Program-made: the position numbers and the translations under genes
Shown: positions 22,922-35,362 of the stretch, piece by piece
Layout: every line of letters begins with the position of its first letter
Numbering within the stretch: position 1 is the first letter of the stretch
Source of the DNA: Owenia fusiformis
Taxonomy: Eukaryota > Annelida > Polychaeta > Sabellida > Oweniidae
Length of the DNA stretch: 64,000 bases
Direction: 5' to 3'
Assembly: GCA_903813345.2 (NCBI GenBank)
Contig: CAIIXF020000001.1
Span: 11,197,598 to 11,261,597 of the forward strand
The notes under the pieces: generated by a model
What the model saw: the letters and a program-made list of their open reading frames with translations, nothing else
Databases searched by the model: none
Told to the model about the DNA's origin: nothing

Positions 22922-23862
22922 CATAGCTTGGTTTTTCACATCAAGATAAAGAAATATATAAGGAATATGTTTACATCGATTAAAACAGCATGGTGACGCG
23001 CTATGTTCAAAAATTAACTGGTGAGAATTTGCACAAACGAAGGTGGTACGCAAGAGACGTATTATGTCAGCCATCGCTAAAGCTCTGGCCCCCCCCCCCT
23101 CTTGGTCTAGCCCAGGAAAATCAAAGACAAACAAGTGTGACATCTATTATGTCAGCGTTAGTCGTCAAACATAAACAACCAAGCTTTGAGAAGTGATCCA
23201 AAATGGTACTTCCAGTTGTCAAAGTTATGGATGGGAGTGCGTCGGATGTCCGGCTAGTGCTTCAAGACGAATTCTCTCCTCCAGCGCATTGAGTTTCCTG
23301 GTCCGTAGCATCGACGGAAGCTTTTCTCATTAACATTATCAATCACCATGTCGATCAATCCTTTCAGCCACAAAGCTTAATATGAAAAAAACTTTTCCAA
23401 TCATCATTAAAAGAATGTCTTCGGGTACCAGTTAAATATGACGACAAGAAACGATTTCATCACTAATCCCGGGGATTACATGTTTAATGCAATATGTGGC
23501 TCCTTAATATATAGTGTAAGATTGTTTTAATTGTCAAACTATTCTTCAGTATTGGAGGCTAAATAAATAAATAAATAAGCTCTCGACATTTGGCAAAACA
23601 TTATGAGGCCTTTATACACGTACATATTAGAAGACTAAAAGCTAATTTGTGTAACCTGTACTTGCATGTGTTTATAAGATATAATGGAAATTAAACCAAG
23701 ATGATATCCATTAAAGAATCTTGTCTTCCACTCTAGGGCTCAAGATTAAAGGAACATTAAATGCGAAATGATGAAGCCACACTACGTGACGACATCAATA
23801 TAATTACCAACGATTCCCCGTCTGTGCAAGTAATTATGTAATGACAAAAGCGACTGATTGTA
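22922..23862. other. Intergenic; includes resumed block B
   Basis: 23318-23490 is the resumed segmental duplication. A poly-C run lies at 23090, and a short ATAA microsatellite near 23563. No gene recognised. Confidence 0.45.
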
Positions 23863-24153
23863 CAGGGGCGGATCTGGGAACCAACAAGGGGGGGGGGCCC
23901 AAACTTCTTGTCTGAGTAAAAAACTTTTTGGGCCCCAAAAACCCAAAAGTGGGCCCAAATTTTGAAATTTTGAGGCCCATTTTCTTCAAAATTTGGCCTA
24001 AAATTAAAAAACAAGGCCTTAGAAGGCCTACTTTTTGGGGCCTTAAGGCCCTTTTTGGCTCAATTTTTTTTTGGGCACAATTTTTTTTTCTGGGCCCACC
24101 CAAGGGGGGGGGGGCGGGCCCCTGGGTCCCCCCCCCCGCCAGATCCGCCAGTG
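23863..24153. mobile_element. hAT-like MITE, GGCGGATCTGG ends, 5 bp TSD
   Basis: The ends CAGGGGCGGATCTGG and, mirrored, CACTGGCGGATCTGG are flanked by TTGTA at 23858-23862 and 24154-24158. The interior is low-complexity (GGGCCC, poly-G, poly-T), which creates overlapping spurious frames on both strands. 291 bp, non-coding. Confidence 0.85.
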
Positions 24154-25101
24154 TTGTATGTGGCATTTTCCACTTTTTGCCAAAGGGTGATTTAACCTAC
24201 ACATTTTTCTTTATCATGTCTTCATTTGATCTACCGTAGCTTCACCATCGTGGTTAGCTTCGATCTAAGAACAACCCTGTCCCTCCATCAAACCCCAGCT
24301 TGTTAGATCAAACTTCAGCGTAATTCTATTTCAAAGCCATTGTTTGATTCACCCTCGCATGTTGCTAGATATTAAAATGAATATTAGCATTCTTTTTAAC
24401 GAATAATGGAGAATACACGACGATTTTCCCACGTCCATTTGTGTAAAACTTGAACCCACACAAGCGACAGATTAGAGGCGGAGAGGTATACCAGAAGGGT
24501 TCTGTTTTCATAGTCTATATCTAGACATATCATGGTTATTAGTTTAGTTTACATAAATGCAGAATCAAACAATTGAAAGCGGCAGATAGGCCTTGTTTAT
24601 GGCAAAAACTGTAAACTGGAACGATGACTGCAAGCGGAACACCTCTGCAAGTGGAACACTTTTGAGAGTCTCATGGCGAATTCACTTAAGGAATAGGATG
24701 AATGAAGTTGTGGTCTCTCACGATGTCAGGGTGTGTTTCGGGGTGAAATCTGATTTCAGGTGGGAGACACTGAGTAAGTGCCACGCCCACATTTATAACA
24801 CTCAGGTGCCTCTTGCTCAGAAAAAGCAGACTAACAATGGTACCGGCCTTTAAAGTTTTAATATACTTTGTTCGCATTCACGATCAAATGAGAATATATA
24901 CAAAGTCGTTTTGATGAAAATTAAGAAGCTTATCATTGGAATATTCTTTTGATATATTCTTCTCATAAGACTAATGATATTCAAATAAAATATCTTCAAT
25001 GGAACTCACAGACTGAATAATGGTAGTCTGCATTAATTTGTAATTGCCTTCAACTAACTGTATGCTCAAACTGGTTACGTAGACTAAAGTTCAGGTGATA
25101 A
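24154..25101. other. Unassigned intergenic stretch
   Basis: Only short frames (86 codons at 24593) without recognisable product; no repeat structure noticed. Confidence 0.4.
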
Positions 25102-25452
25102 AATGGTGGATGTAGAGGACACGGGGGGGGTTGTCTAGATATCCTATATTCCTCAATGAAATGTAAATTGAAATATGATTCTAGCTGTAAAGTACGAAGC
25201 TATCTTTCGAATCGACACAAATAACAGTAACAAATGGTAGGTGGAGTAAACCTTGAGATGTGTTTTTGGGCAAATTTGTTTAAAATATTTAAATGCATGG
25301 ATAACAAGACAAAAGAAATTATAATGTTATATTCACAATATTCCTCTCATTATCTTTAATGCAAAATGTTTATAGTTTAGTGATTCACTGTTCGTAAAAA
25401 TCGTTCAAACTTGAAATACCCCCCACCCCCCCCCCCTTCATATCCGCCCCTG
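25102..25452. mobile_element. Decayed relative of the GGCGGAT MITE
   Basis: The right end reads ATATCCGCCCCTG after a poly-C tract, mirroring a weaker left end (ATGGTGGATGTAGAGG then poly-G). It matches the layout of 23863-24153 but the ends have diverged and no target duplication is visible. Confidence 0.45.
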
Positions 25453-26026
25453 TGTCGTCTCCAGCCCTGCAAGACGTGTTGCTCTCGGTTCCAGGAGAGT
25501 GGGCATTTCAACGGGAAATGTGACGTAGTCTGATTAAGAAGGAAGCTGGGTTTCCATTACCTCTCACTATTTTTTGGAGGTTGATATTATAGGTTGACGG
25601 ATTCTGTGATTTGGGGAAAGTTTATTTAGAGCCTAGGGTGAAGAAAAGAACCCTTGACTCATTTGAAAATTGTTGACCTCTTGGCACTAGCTCAGAGTCA
25701 ACGTGTCCCGTTAATAACCACACCTGGGCATTATCACAGAAGGAAATTAGATAACAAATAAAGGGAGGAAAATTAATTGTATCTTGCTTTGAATATGAAA
25801 ATGTTAAGATGTTCTCTTCTTGAGGATAGTGTTTACCAATTTAATATTTGAGGACTTTGTAAGTGTTAGAGCCACGAACTGCACCTGAGACTAGACATGC
25901 CACGTCTACAATGTAAACGTTTCTATAGATTACAATTTGGCATCACCCTTATAAAAAACTACCATTTTCATTCGCTCTTAAAATTTATGAGACTCTGCCA
26001 GCGGGGTTAAAAGCGACTAAGAATTC
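25453..26026. other. Unassigned intergenic stretch
   Basis: No open frame of note and no repeat recognised. Confidence 0.4.
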
Positions 26027-26875
26027 CGATTGTATCAGATGCTGGCACAATTTTGCCGGAAGTTTGCAAGAAGTAACTTTTGGCAATGCAGCATGCTAGA
26101 GTAACCTAGTAGGTGTAAGAAAATATAAGGTGATGGCCTTTAAAGTGGTAAAAACAATTTTCACGGCCGAATTGGACTTCAATTCCTGCGATTTCAGGGG
26201 GTACTATAAGACTATTTCATAACATAAAGGATATAGTTGCTATTGTTCTGTTTTCTACAGCACACATTACTAGTCCAAAGATGAATAATATCCTAAAGTT
26301 ATAGGCCGATATCTGTATTAGTCTCAGAAATATTGCAATTAATAGGAAAAAAATATGCAATTTTAGTCATTTTTAAGTCTCACGTATCTTATATTTGTAG
26401 CTTCCAGCAAAAGATGGCAGCTTAAATAGTTCAAAATTGTTTTCTAAAAACTAATTCAAGCTTTGTTTGATATTGTAATACAATTATAATAATGATAATG
26501 TACTATTTATGATTTTTAATATGACTTTATAGTACCCTACCCCTGGAAAGTGGGCGTGGTCATTGTTATCATTTTGCAGCATACAATTAAAAACTTGTAT
26601 TGATAGAAAGCAAATCAATGCATTTTTAACATTTTCACTTGTCACTTGACATTGTAATTCATTCGTTACTAAAATATAGGACTCTACATATTTTATATAT
26701 ACGTTTTCAATTTTGTACAATGTATCATGATGAAATCTAATAGGCTGTTTCATTTTCAGTGTTCACTAACGCATGAAATGTAAGTCACAGTGTTTCCAAA
26801 TTACCTTTGCAATGAGAAAGTACCACAAAGACTACATAATATGAGCAGTTTCAAGGTCCTAATACTAATACTTAC

Positions 26876-27670
26876 CCCCCTATCACACCAAACTCGTTCT
26901 TACCCGTTCTTGCCAGTCCTACGAAAACGTCGTAAAACGGGCTCAATCTGGCTGTGGTCGGGAAATATGTCTGAAATAATTAGCTTCTTCGTTCTTAAAC
27001 AGTCTTCAATACGTCCTTCTCGTTCACAGTTTGTTCAGGTCGCACCACGTCGGTGTGCAACGTAGTAGAACGCGTCCCTTAGTCTAGAAGGTCAACATGA
27101 CCTGATTACAGAACGTTATGGTCGCCATCGAATTTTGAATCGATTCAAAATTCTAAAATCACATTCCCGTCTGAGAACGATCATGAAGTTCGTAAATAGA
27201 CCTTAGAAAGTTGCAGCTACGTTCATTCCGTTCGCACACAGTTTTGAAGAATGCAGTGGAAACTTGTTTGGTGTGATAGCTATATTTTTGCTAACTCGTT
27301 CATAAGCAGTGTTAAATACGTTCTCAATCAGTTTAAACCCGTTTGCAATTAGTTCTACCTCGTTCTCAACACGTCCTCAGACAATTCAACTCGTTGTTAA
27401 AACGTCCCTAGTAGGATTGAAGTACGACGGTTCCGTTCGTAGTACGTCCAGCTCGTCGTTAGTACGTTGTCACTCGTTCTAATTGTAGAACGTGACGACC
27501 ACGAGAACATTTTGAGCATTGTCTTAGTTCTAGAGGACCTACCCGTTCGAGTACGTTCGATGAAGTTTGTTAATAGATCCCAAACGGTTCTTAGTAGGTC
27601 CAGTCCGTTCGTACACAGTTGAAGCCCGTTTTTGAGAACGTAGTGAGAACTAGTTTGGTGTGATATAGGG
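26876..27670. mobile_element. CCCCCTATCACACC element inside palindrome arm, TTAC TSD
   Basis: Starts CCCCCTATCACACCAAACTC and ends GGTGTGATATAGGG, with TTAC on both sides (26872-26875 and 27671-27674). The opposite palindrome arm keeps the empty site near 30010 (GATCGGCAAGCA, i.e. TTGC in the mirrored strand). It is longer than the 6912 copy, with an internal partial end near 27262 and CGTT/ACGT-rich arms. Non-coding. Confidence 0.87.
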
Positions 27671-28739
27671 TTACCGATCTATCGGCGTTCAAAAATAGAG
27701 AAAGCTGTCGTGAGTGCAGTTTTAACTAACTTTGAACTGAAACTGCTGCTTAATGAATATTTTTCTCAACATCTGTGACTTTTTTAGACCCCAAACGTAA
27801 GATACCAAGACATAATGCTACCAAGTTCTGATATTGGAAGTTTCAGAGCTCTAGATCAAATATTCACTTCTGCATGTACTTTTAAAAAGACTCAAAAGGA
27901 CAAAAAACCTGTCAGATATTGTGAAAAATATGAAAGATGCACTATTCAGAACAATTTATCTCTCAAATGTTACTTTTATTTGACATAATTTCTAATTCCG
28001 CCTCCAATTAGAACCACCAATAATACATATGAGAAGACTTAACGTCATAGTAAGTGGAAGTACAGATCTATTGGCTTCTGAAAATGGGAAAAGCTCTAGC
28101 AAGTATGATTTTCACCAGTTTTTCATCTAAGACTGCAACTTTCTGAATTTTCTTTTTACAAACTGCACAGTAAGACCAAAGACATTAAAGGAAACCTGGT
28201 CATTGTACCACCAATAATAAGTAAAAATAATATTGGTAATATATACCAAGTGTTTACTTTAATTCCAAGGCATCTGAATTGATAAATAAATGAAATCAGT
28301 ACTTTATTGTATCTTACAAAATACACTGTTTGAATGCAGCTTGACATCACAGTATCAAGTGAAAGATACGTTGTTATATACAGCTATATATCACTTTAAC
28401 TGACTTTACTCTTCAATTTGAAATATGCCTGGCCATCCTAAGAAAAATGCGACGGAGGGCAAAGAGGGTGCATGGTACAATTGGTAATTAAGCTCTTCTA
28501 GAGTTTAAAACTCCCACAATTTTTAAAAATGAAATGGAGAATAACATGTGAAAGTATAGGATGAACTAATTGTTCTAAGAAAGTTTTTGAAAGTAACATT
28601 GCATGAAATGTTTAAGCAAGAGATATGTTCCAAAATACTTTCAGGTAGAAATAAAGCTCCGTAATGTAAAAACAATGTATTCTCAGTATTCAATAATAAC
28701 ATTCTTTATAGTTTTTTTGGTCTTAAGCATATCAGTGAT

Positions 28740-29223
28740 TATCCCATGGTTGCAAGGATATAGATCGAATATCACATGAAGATATATTTGATATGTGGAT
28801 CAAGTTATAATATTTTAGCAAAAAAATTTACAAACCATCGAATATCACTTTTAAACTATCGAATATCACGTCTTAAAAAGTGATATTCAATGGTTTGAAA
28901 AGTGATATTCGATGGTTTCGAATTTTTTCAAAAAAAAAATTTCTTTTTACATTTTTTAATTATTTTAAAAAATATTTTTAAAAAATTTCAACATTTTTTC
29001 ACAATTTTTTTTCAATTATTTTTTCAAATTTTTTCTCAAATTATATTTTTCACATTTTTTTGCTGATGATGATTTCCCATGGGATAAATAAATTTTTTTT
29101 TCAAAAATATCAATTATATCCACTCATGGATACAAATATCTTCACTCACTCGCTGCGCTCACTCATGAAAATATCAATATCCACTCATGGATATAAATGA
29201 TATTTTTTCAAAACCATAGGATA
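28740..29223. mobile_element. AT-rich foldback element near palindrome centre
   Basis: The ends TATCCCATGGTT and, mirrored, TATCCTATGGTT bracket several inverted motifs (CGAATATCAC, CCATCGAATATCAC, ATATCCACTCATGGAT) and a poly-T stretch. A small palindromic word, GTGAGCGCAGCGAGTGAG, lies near 29150. Non-coding. Confidence 0.6.
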
Positions 29224-30866
29224 TTCCTATATTATATCAATTCGGATGTTGAAGTCACTTAATAAATAATAACAAGATGTAACTCCTAGTAAGCACTTCA
29301 AGTTTCAGTTCTAAATAAAATACAGTTAAGTTGAAAAATTGTTAAGAATACATACATTTTTTCACAATCACAATTTCACCATTTCTGACTGTATTTTTAG
29401 GTGTCAATGGTTCAATGATTATTTGATATAACCTCCTGAAACTACTACTCTCATATATATTTGGTGGTATAGTGATATGGAATCCTGTCTTTTGGGGTCT
29501 CACGGAATTCTTGTTTTAGAGAAGAAAATCCTGAAAGCTGCAGTTTAATATTATGAATTATAGGTGAAAATTGCACTTGCTACACTGCTTCTCCCATTTT
29601 TAGATGCTAATAAATCTGTAACTACACTTACTATGACCTTAAGTCTACTCATATGTATTATTGGTATTACTAATAACTAGAGGCAGAATCAGAAATTATG
29701 GTAAATAAAAGTAAAATTTAAGAGATAAATTGTTCTGAATAGTGCATTTTATCACATTTTTCGCGATATCTGACTGCATTTTGTGTCTTTTGGGTCTTTT
29801 TACGAGTCCATGCAGATATGAATACTTGATCTAGAGCTCTGAAATTTCCAATACAAGAATTTGGTAGCACTATGTCTTGATATCCTGTGTTTGGACTCTA
29901 ACCAAATCACAGTTATTGAGAAAAAAATTCATAAGTAGCAGTTTTAATTCAAAATTAGTTGAAACGGCACTCAAGACAGCTTTCCTCATTTTTGAAAGCC
30001 GATAGATCGGCAAGCATTTACACCATGATCTTGAATCTGCGCATACATATTCTTAATGGCACTATCTCATTGCCCAGATATTTTGGAAACATTGTTGTCA
30101 AAAGGTAAGGGTGATCAGAGAAAAAGTTGGTAAATCGAAACAGCCTATTAGATTTCATTATGATACATTGTACAAAATTGAAATCGTATATATAAAATAT
30201 GTAGAGTCCTATATTTTAATAATAAATGAATTACATTGTCAAGTAACAAGAGAAGATGTTTTAAATGCATTGATTTGCTTTCTATCAATACAAGTTTTTA
30301 ATTGTATGCTGCAAAATGATAACAATGACCACGCCCACTTTCCAGGGGTAGGTTACTATAAAGTCATATTAAAAATCATAAATAGTACATTATCATTATT
30401 ATAATTGAATTACAATATCAAACAAAGCTTGAATTAGTTTTCAGAAAACAATTTTGAGCTATTTAAGCTGCCATCTTTTGCTGGAAGCTACAAATATAAG
30501 ATACGCGAGACTTAAAAATGACTAAAATTGCATATTTTTTTCATATTAATTGCAATATTTTTGAGACTAATACAGATATCGGCCTATAACTTTAGGATAT
30601 TATTCATCTTTGGACTAGTAATGTGTGCTGTAGAAAGCAGAACAATAGCAACTATATCCTTTATGTTATGAAATAGTCTTATAGTACCCCCTGAAATCGC
30701 AGGAATTGAAGTCCAATTCAGCCGTGAAAATTGTTTTTACCACTTTAAAGGCCATCACCTTATATTTTCTTACACCCACTAGGTAACTCTAACATACTGC
30801 ATTGCCAAAAGTTACTTCTTGCAAACTTCCGGCAAAACTGTGCCAGCATCTGATACAGATTGTAAT

Positions 30867-33380
30867 CTTTGCGCAATAATTATTCTGATCATTTTCGTAA
30901 TGGTTACGAGCCAACCATTGCAAATTACTCACAATTTTGGTGATTGACCATAACAACATCACCATCCAAGGTGGTGATATAATAAAATCAGATTATACGT
31001 CAAAACATAAAGGATAGAGGGTTGATATATAGTGGATCAATAATGGAAAAAAGTCAAGCATAGATATCTGTAACAAAGGACTATTACAATAGATGGCCTC
31101 TCGTATTTTATATGAAACGGAATGATGAGGTATAATTGTTGTGAACTATTCTTGATAAATGCCAAATTAATGGTGATTAGGTAGGGACAAGATAGCCAGT
31201 CATTAATTAGAACTGACTTGCATTCCTTTTAAGAAACAGGAAACTTTCAGGTATGTCCCCTTTATCATTGTACATTAATTCCATTATCTAATGTCCAAAT
31301 CGGATTACCTCAAATTAGAATCTATAAATTGTTATCAAAAAAGTGTTATTTACAAGAAATAACTTAATTGTTGTTCTATTTTGAGGTATAATTGTTCCGT
31401 AAAGATTTTAAACAATCTTTTGTTTCATCATTGGGCACACTATCACCAAATATGTAAGCTGCTTAAAATTCAAGTTAAAATGTTAACAGCTAAACTTGAA
31501 TGCGAAGTCATGAAGGTACGATCACCTTATGATTATACAATGATATTATGATAATCATTAATTCATTAAACTTACTTGTATATGGAAATTAAACATATTA
31601 TGTAATTAAACATAGATTTATGTACTTAAAAACCAACACAGATTAAGGATTCTTGTTTTTGTACAGTAGGCCTATGACCTATAATAGGCCTACCAAGTGC
31701 TTGTTGAAATTGTATTTATTCAGTGACTTGTTTCAAGCAACTGAGACATTACAACTCAGTACAAAACTTCCAATCTCAAATCCTGAATAGCATTTAAATT
31801 GAATGTACATTGACTATGTTACCAAAATGATCGCATGACCAAAATGATTTCTAAAAACCTCGAGATAATCCTCCAAATAGTTTGCCTGAAAATAATGTAA
31901 TTGCATTACTTATTTAATTGAATTATATTACATTACTTATTGAACACCATGCACGGGTGTTGAGCCACGATGATACGTGAGCACCTTTGATGATCCACGT
32001 TGTTTGAACCTACCGCCGAGCTCGCTAATCCATTAAGACCCGTGACACAGCCATGATACCGCCGGGCAAGCTCATTGTACCACCGGGTCTGCTTTTATAC
32101 CCCCCCCCCCCCCATGTGACCCTATATCACCTCACATTTGATGAAACGTTTGACAGCACTGACATACAGTATCAACAGAGTGATTACGGGCCTCACTATT
32201 CATTTACTTAATGAAGAATTAATACCGCACAAATTGATTAAAACGGAACTCTAACTTCCTCCTTCCCTTTGTCATAGTATAATGCATTAGAATACATTAA
32301 TTCCGATTTACTTCAACTTTTATATGACAAAGATATCATCAAGTAGAATCTGTTTTGGTCAGAAACATGAAGAGGATCATATATCACATTGATTTTATAT
32401 CACTTAGTATATCACTTTGTTTTTAGCTTATTAGTAGAATCTGATCATGTGATAGAACATCTTTAGTGTCTGTATCATGACGTACTTCACAGGGAATCAT
32501 AGGAGCTTTTAGAAAGGCTTGAAATGTGATGCTGGATACAACTTAATACTTCATTTAACTAACTTGTAATGTGTTTTATGAATTATTTACATGGAAATGT
32601 AAACATGCCTGAAGATAAGATATACATGTAGTTTTCTTTCATAGATTGTCAGACTTGGACATCAAAGGCAGCTAATGAGGTTGCAATCAGCAATTACAAA
32701 ATCAACGGTTATAATGAAATCAAACTTTATTTTAACACAATATGACTAAAGTCCTATTTTGAAGCATACATATTATCCCCACCATGCACAATAAGAGATA
32801 CATACATGTACATGTGTATGATGAAGTAAATGTTAAGGCTTCATTGACCTCACTTAGAGCCTCATTAAATGGAATCACAATGTGTTATATAAAACTTTCA
32901 TTTCATACTTCAAAAATTCATATACTTTTTCCTGACTTTAAAAACTTTATTACATTTTACGGAAATGCAGTAAAACCTTAACCTGCGCGCCAAGTCTAGT
33001 TTTAAACTACTACAAAGCTCTCTTTTGAGAAGCAAAGTCTCGAACGAATGCAAAGGCTATAGGTAAAACTCTCTGTACTGGTTGAAACTATTTGTAAGTG
33101 TTGCTTACAGGGTGCTCCTCGTTTTATGTTAACCGTTGCCGAACAAAAAGAGCAATTCCCTGGAGTAATAAATTCCTCAATCATAACATATTTTATTGAA
33201 TCTTATATCTGAATGATCGAAACTTTGCATTGGATCTTTAATTAATAAAATAGATGTTATGTAAGTACTTTTAGTGTGTATTCATTATATTCAAAGTGGT
33301 GGAGTATCCTGTTGATTTTATTGGTGTCTGATTAATATAAAATATTGGCATGGTTTCATATTCCTTTGTGCTGTTAATTT
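30867..33380. other. Unassigned intergenic stretch
   Basis: AT-rich, with a poly-C run near 32100 and several short frames (60-65 codons) of no recognisable product. Nothing I can name. Confidence 0.4.
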
Positions 33381-34108
33381 CAGAAAGGAGCACGTAGGTT
33401 ATCGCAAACAATTTCAGAAGGTTATATCTTGGACTATGACTATTTTCTGACAATGAAGACAGGTTTATCTTTTAGATCAATTCATTATCTCAAGGAAAAT
33501 TATATACAGTAATAATAAAGTCAAACAAACTCGGAGATATTTAACTAGCAATCAACCCATCAACACACTTTTTCAAAGATGTTGACCCCATTTTCACCAA
33601 AAATGCAATCATTTTTACAATGTTTAATGCATTACTATTCTCTATTTTGATGTATCAAATAGTTCTTGAAAGAAAATTTAATTGCTTTAAGATAAGTGTT
33701 CCCCATGTTATTTTTCCATTGGAAAATCTCATGCTATCCATTGGTTTCAGTTCATTTTGGTCATCCAAATTCGGTATCTTTATAGTCCCTGGAGCAATCA
33801 ACTTTTCCTTTTAGAAAATCGTACATGTCTCAAAGCACATTCTAATTATGTATTCAACAATATAATAAAAGGTTGCATTTTTGGTGAAAATTAGGTCAAC
33901 ATTTTTGAAAAAGTATGTTGATTGGTCCATTGCCCCTTCAATATCACTTAGATCTGATTAACTAAATTATCAATACATATACTTTTCTTGAAGATAATGA
34001 ATGGATCTAAAAGATACACCCATGTTCATGATCAGAAAATATTGATAATTCAAGTAAGAATAGTTTGAAATTGTTTGCAATAACCTACTTGCTCCTTTGA
34101 AAATGATG
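33381..34108. mobile_element. ~730 bp imperfect palindrome
   Basis: Arms of about 230 bp: GTAGGTTATCGCAAACAATT at 33393 mirrors AAATTGTTTGCAATAACCTA near 34068, and CACTTTTTCAAAGATGTTGA near 33566 mirrors the stretch near 33900. TCTTTTAGATC is shared between arms. It lies just downstream of the CAND1 3' end. Non-coding. Confidence 0.78.
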
Positions 34109-34862
34109 AAAATGATGACGTCAACTCAGCTTTCAACTAAATAATGGTTGAATATCGACTTACATTTTAGCTAGATACCTCATAAAATAAATTATGTATT
34201 ATATTACAAAACCACTAATTGAAATGTTCTTGTGAATACAGGTTAATTAATAATTCTTATATATCACCCAAGGGCTTTGATTCTATGGGCCGATAATGAC
34301 TTTTGGATGTCATTTTTCCCCATTTGTCTGTTTTTTTTTGCGCCCACATGTTTCTGCATGAGCCTGAGGCATTGACAGAAAATATCATTTTGCCCACATG
34401 TTTCTAAATGAGCTTAAGCTTTACTGTTGATTTACACAAAATCAATTTCAGTCAATAAAGAATTTTATTCCTAAACTGAAATAAATGACGTTTGACAATG
34501 TTTACAACAGGTTTCCCCGCATGACAACTGCCCGTTATTTTACAAAACTGGACATTATAGTACTTACAAAACAACAGGTCATTCCTTAGGAGTAAGTGAC
34601 TTGTTGAGGATCTATTCACTTTGAAGTGACCTACATCTATCAATCTCATGTTAATCCCCAATAACCTGAGAAAACTGAAGTTTTGTTTTGCAAAGATATA
34701 CAATTACTCTTTAGTAGTTGGCAATGATCATTTGGCAAAATATTATTCGAAAAAAATATAGTTAATTGGCATTTTCCTCGTGAAACAGCAATTCAATCTT
34801 CAATAAAATCTGATTTATTCCCTTGAATTAAGAGAATATTTACAATAATAAATGATCTTTCT
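34109..34862. other. Intergenic, downstream of CAND1
   Basis: A direct repeat of about 55 bp (CCCACATGTTTCT at 34345 and 34395) is the only structure seen. An 83-codon minus-strand frame at 34452-34703 is unrecognised. Confidence 0.4.
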
Positions 34863-34868
34863 TTTATT
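34863..34868 (-). terminator. CAND1: Candidate poly(A) signal of CAND1
   Basis: AATAAA on the minus strand about 365 bp beyond the CAND1 stop. Another lies at 34814-34819. The choice between them is not determined by the sequence. Confidence 0.4.
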
Positions 34869-35231
34869 GTTTACTAGTCACACAAAGGTAATAACCAAGT
34901 TATTAAACGTGTAAATATAATACCAAGCTTTCAATTATACACTCTATAAGCCCTAATAACAGGGGTTTACTTTTGTATAAAATGCTCACATAATTATTAT
35001 AGCAATCTTTGATATCGACTTGTCAATTAACTTCATGACACGTGGAATAGTCCCATGATTTATAACATTTCTTGGATTAAACAAATCTGAGCTACAATAT
35101 CCAATGGATTATACTGTAATGTAATATAGCTCTCTAACTGTCCGAAATTCCAGCCTGTAGAATAAAGAGCGAAGATCTCAACTATTTACATGTCTTACAC
35201 ATTTCTATACATGTAATAAGGATTTCAGTTT

Positions 35232-35362
35232 TCAGCTTGTGTCCATTAGAGTTGTGTCAGATGAGCTTGCATTTGCGTCTTTCTGAATTCCCTCGAACAT
35301 TGCGCACAATTCTGGGTTGACTTTGATCTGGTTGAGAAATTCATTCATCAGTTGGCTCTTAT
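35232..35362 (-). CDS. CAND1: CAND1 exon 29, stop
   Basis: Encodes [18 protein letters not shown] to TTLMDTS and the TGA at 35234-35232; 6.1 kb from exon 28. Confidence 0.96.

Larger units (their letters stand above)
26027..30866. mobile_element. ~4.8 kb imperfect palindrome
   Basis: The outer ~730 bp (26027-26760 and 30130-30866) are near-identical inverted copies (AATCGCAGGAATTGAAGTCC; TTACTTCTTGCAAACTTCC). The arms continue inward, more diverged, to about 28215 and 29460 (CAAATATTCACTTCTGCATG against its counterpart near 29812). Two other elements are nested: 26876-27670 in the left arm and 28740-29223 near the centre. The same 89-codon frame appears in both outer arms, but it varies as freely as the non-coding DNA, so I do not call it a gene. 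Confidence 0.82.

Noticed and set aside
22505-22996. 163-codon frame rich in TGDFTG repeats
   Set aside because: It is a translation of the ACGGGAG minisatellite inside a hAT-like element.
23834-24239. Overlapping 85-110 codon frames with PPPLGG and GPKNPK motifs on both strands
   Set aside because: They arise from the GC-rich low-complexity interior of the MITE at 23863-24153.
26484-30404. Matching 89-97 codon frames in both palindrome arms (26484-26753 minus, 30111-30404 plus) as a conserved small protein
   Set aside because: About nine residue changes go with about a dozen base changes, no better than the neighbouring non-coding arm; the similarity comes from the inverted repeat itself.
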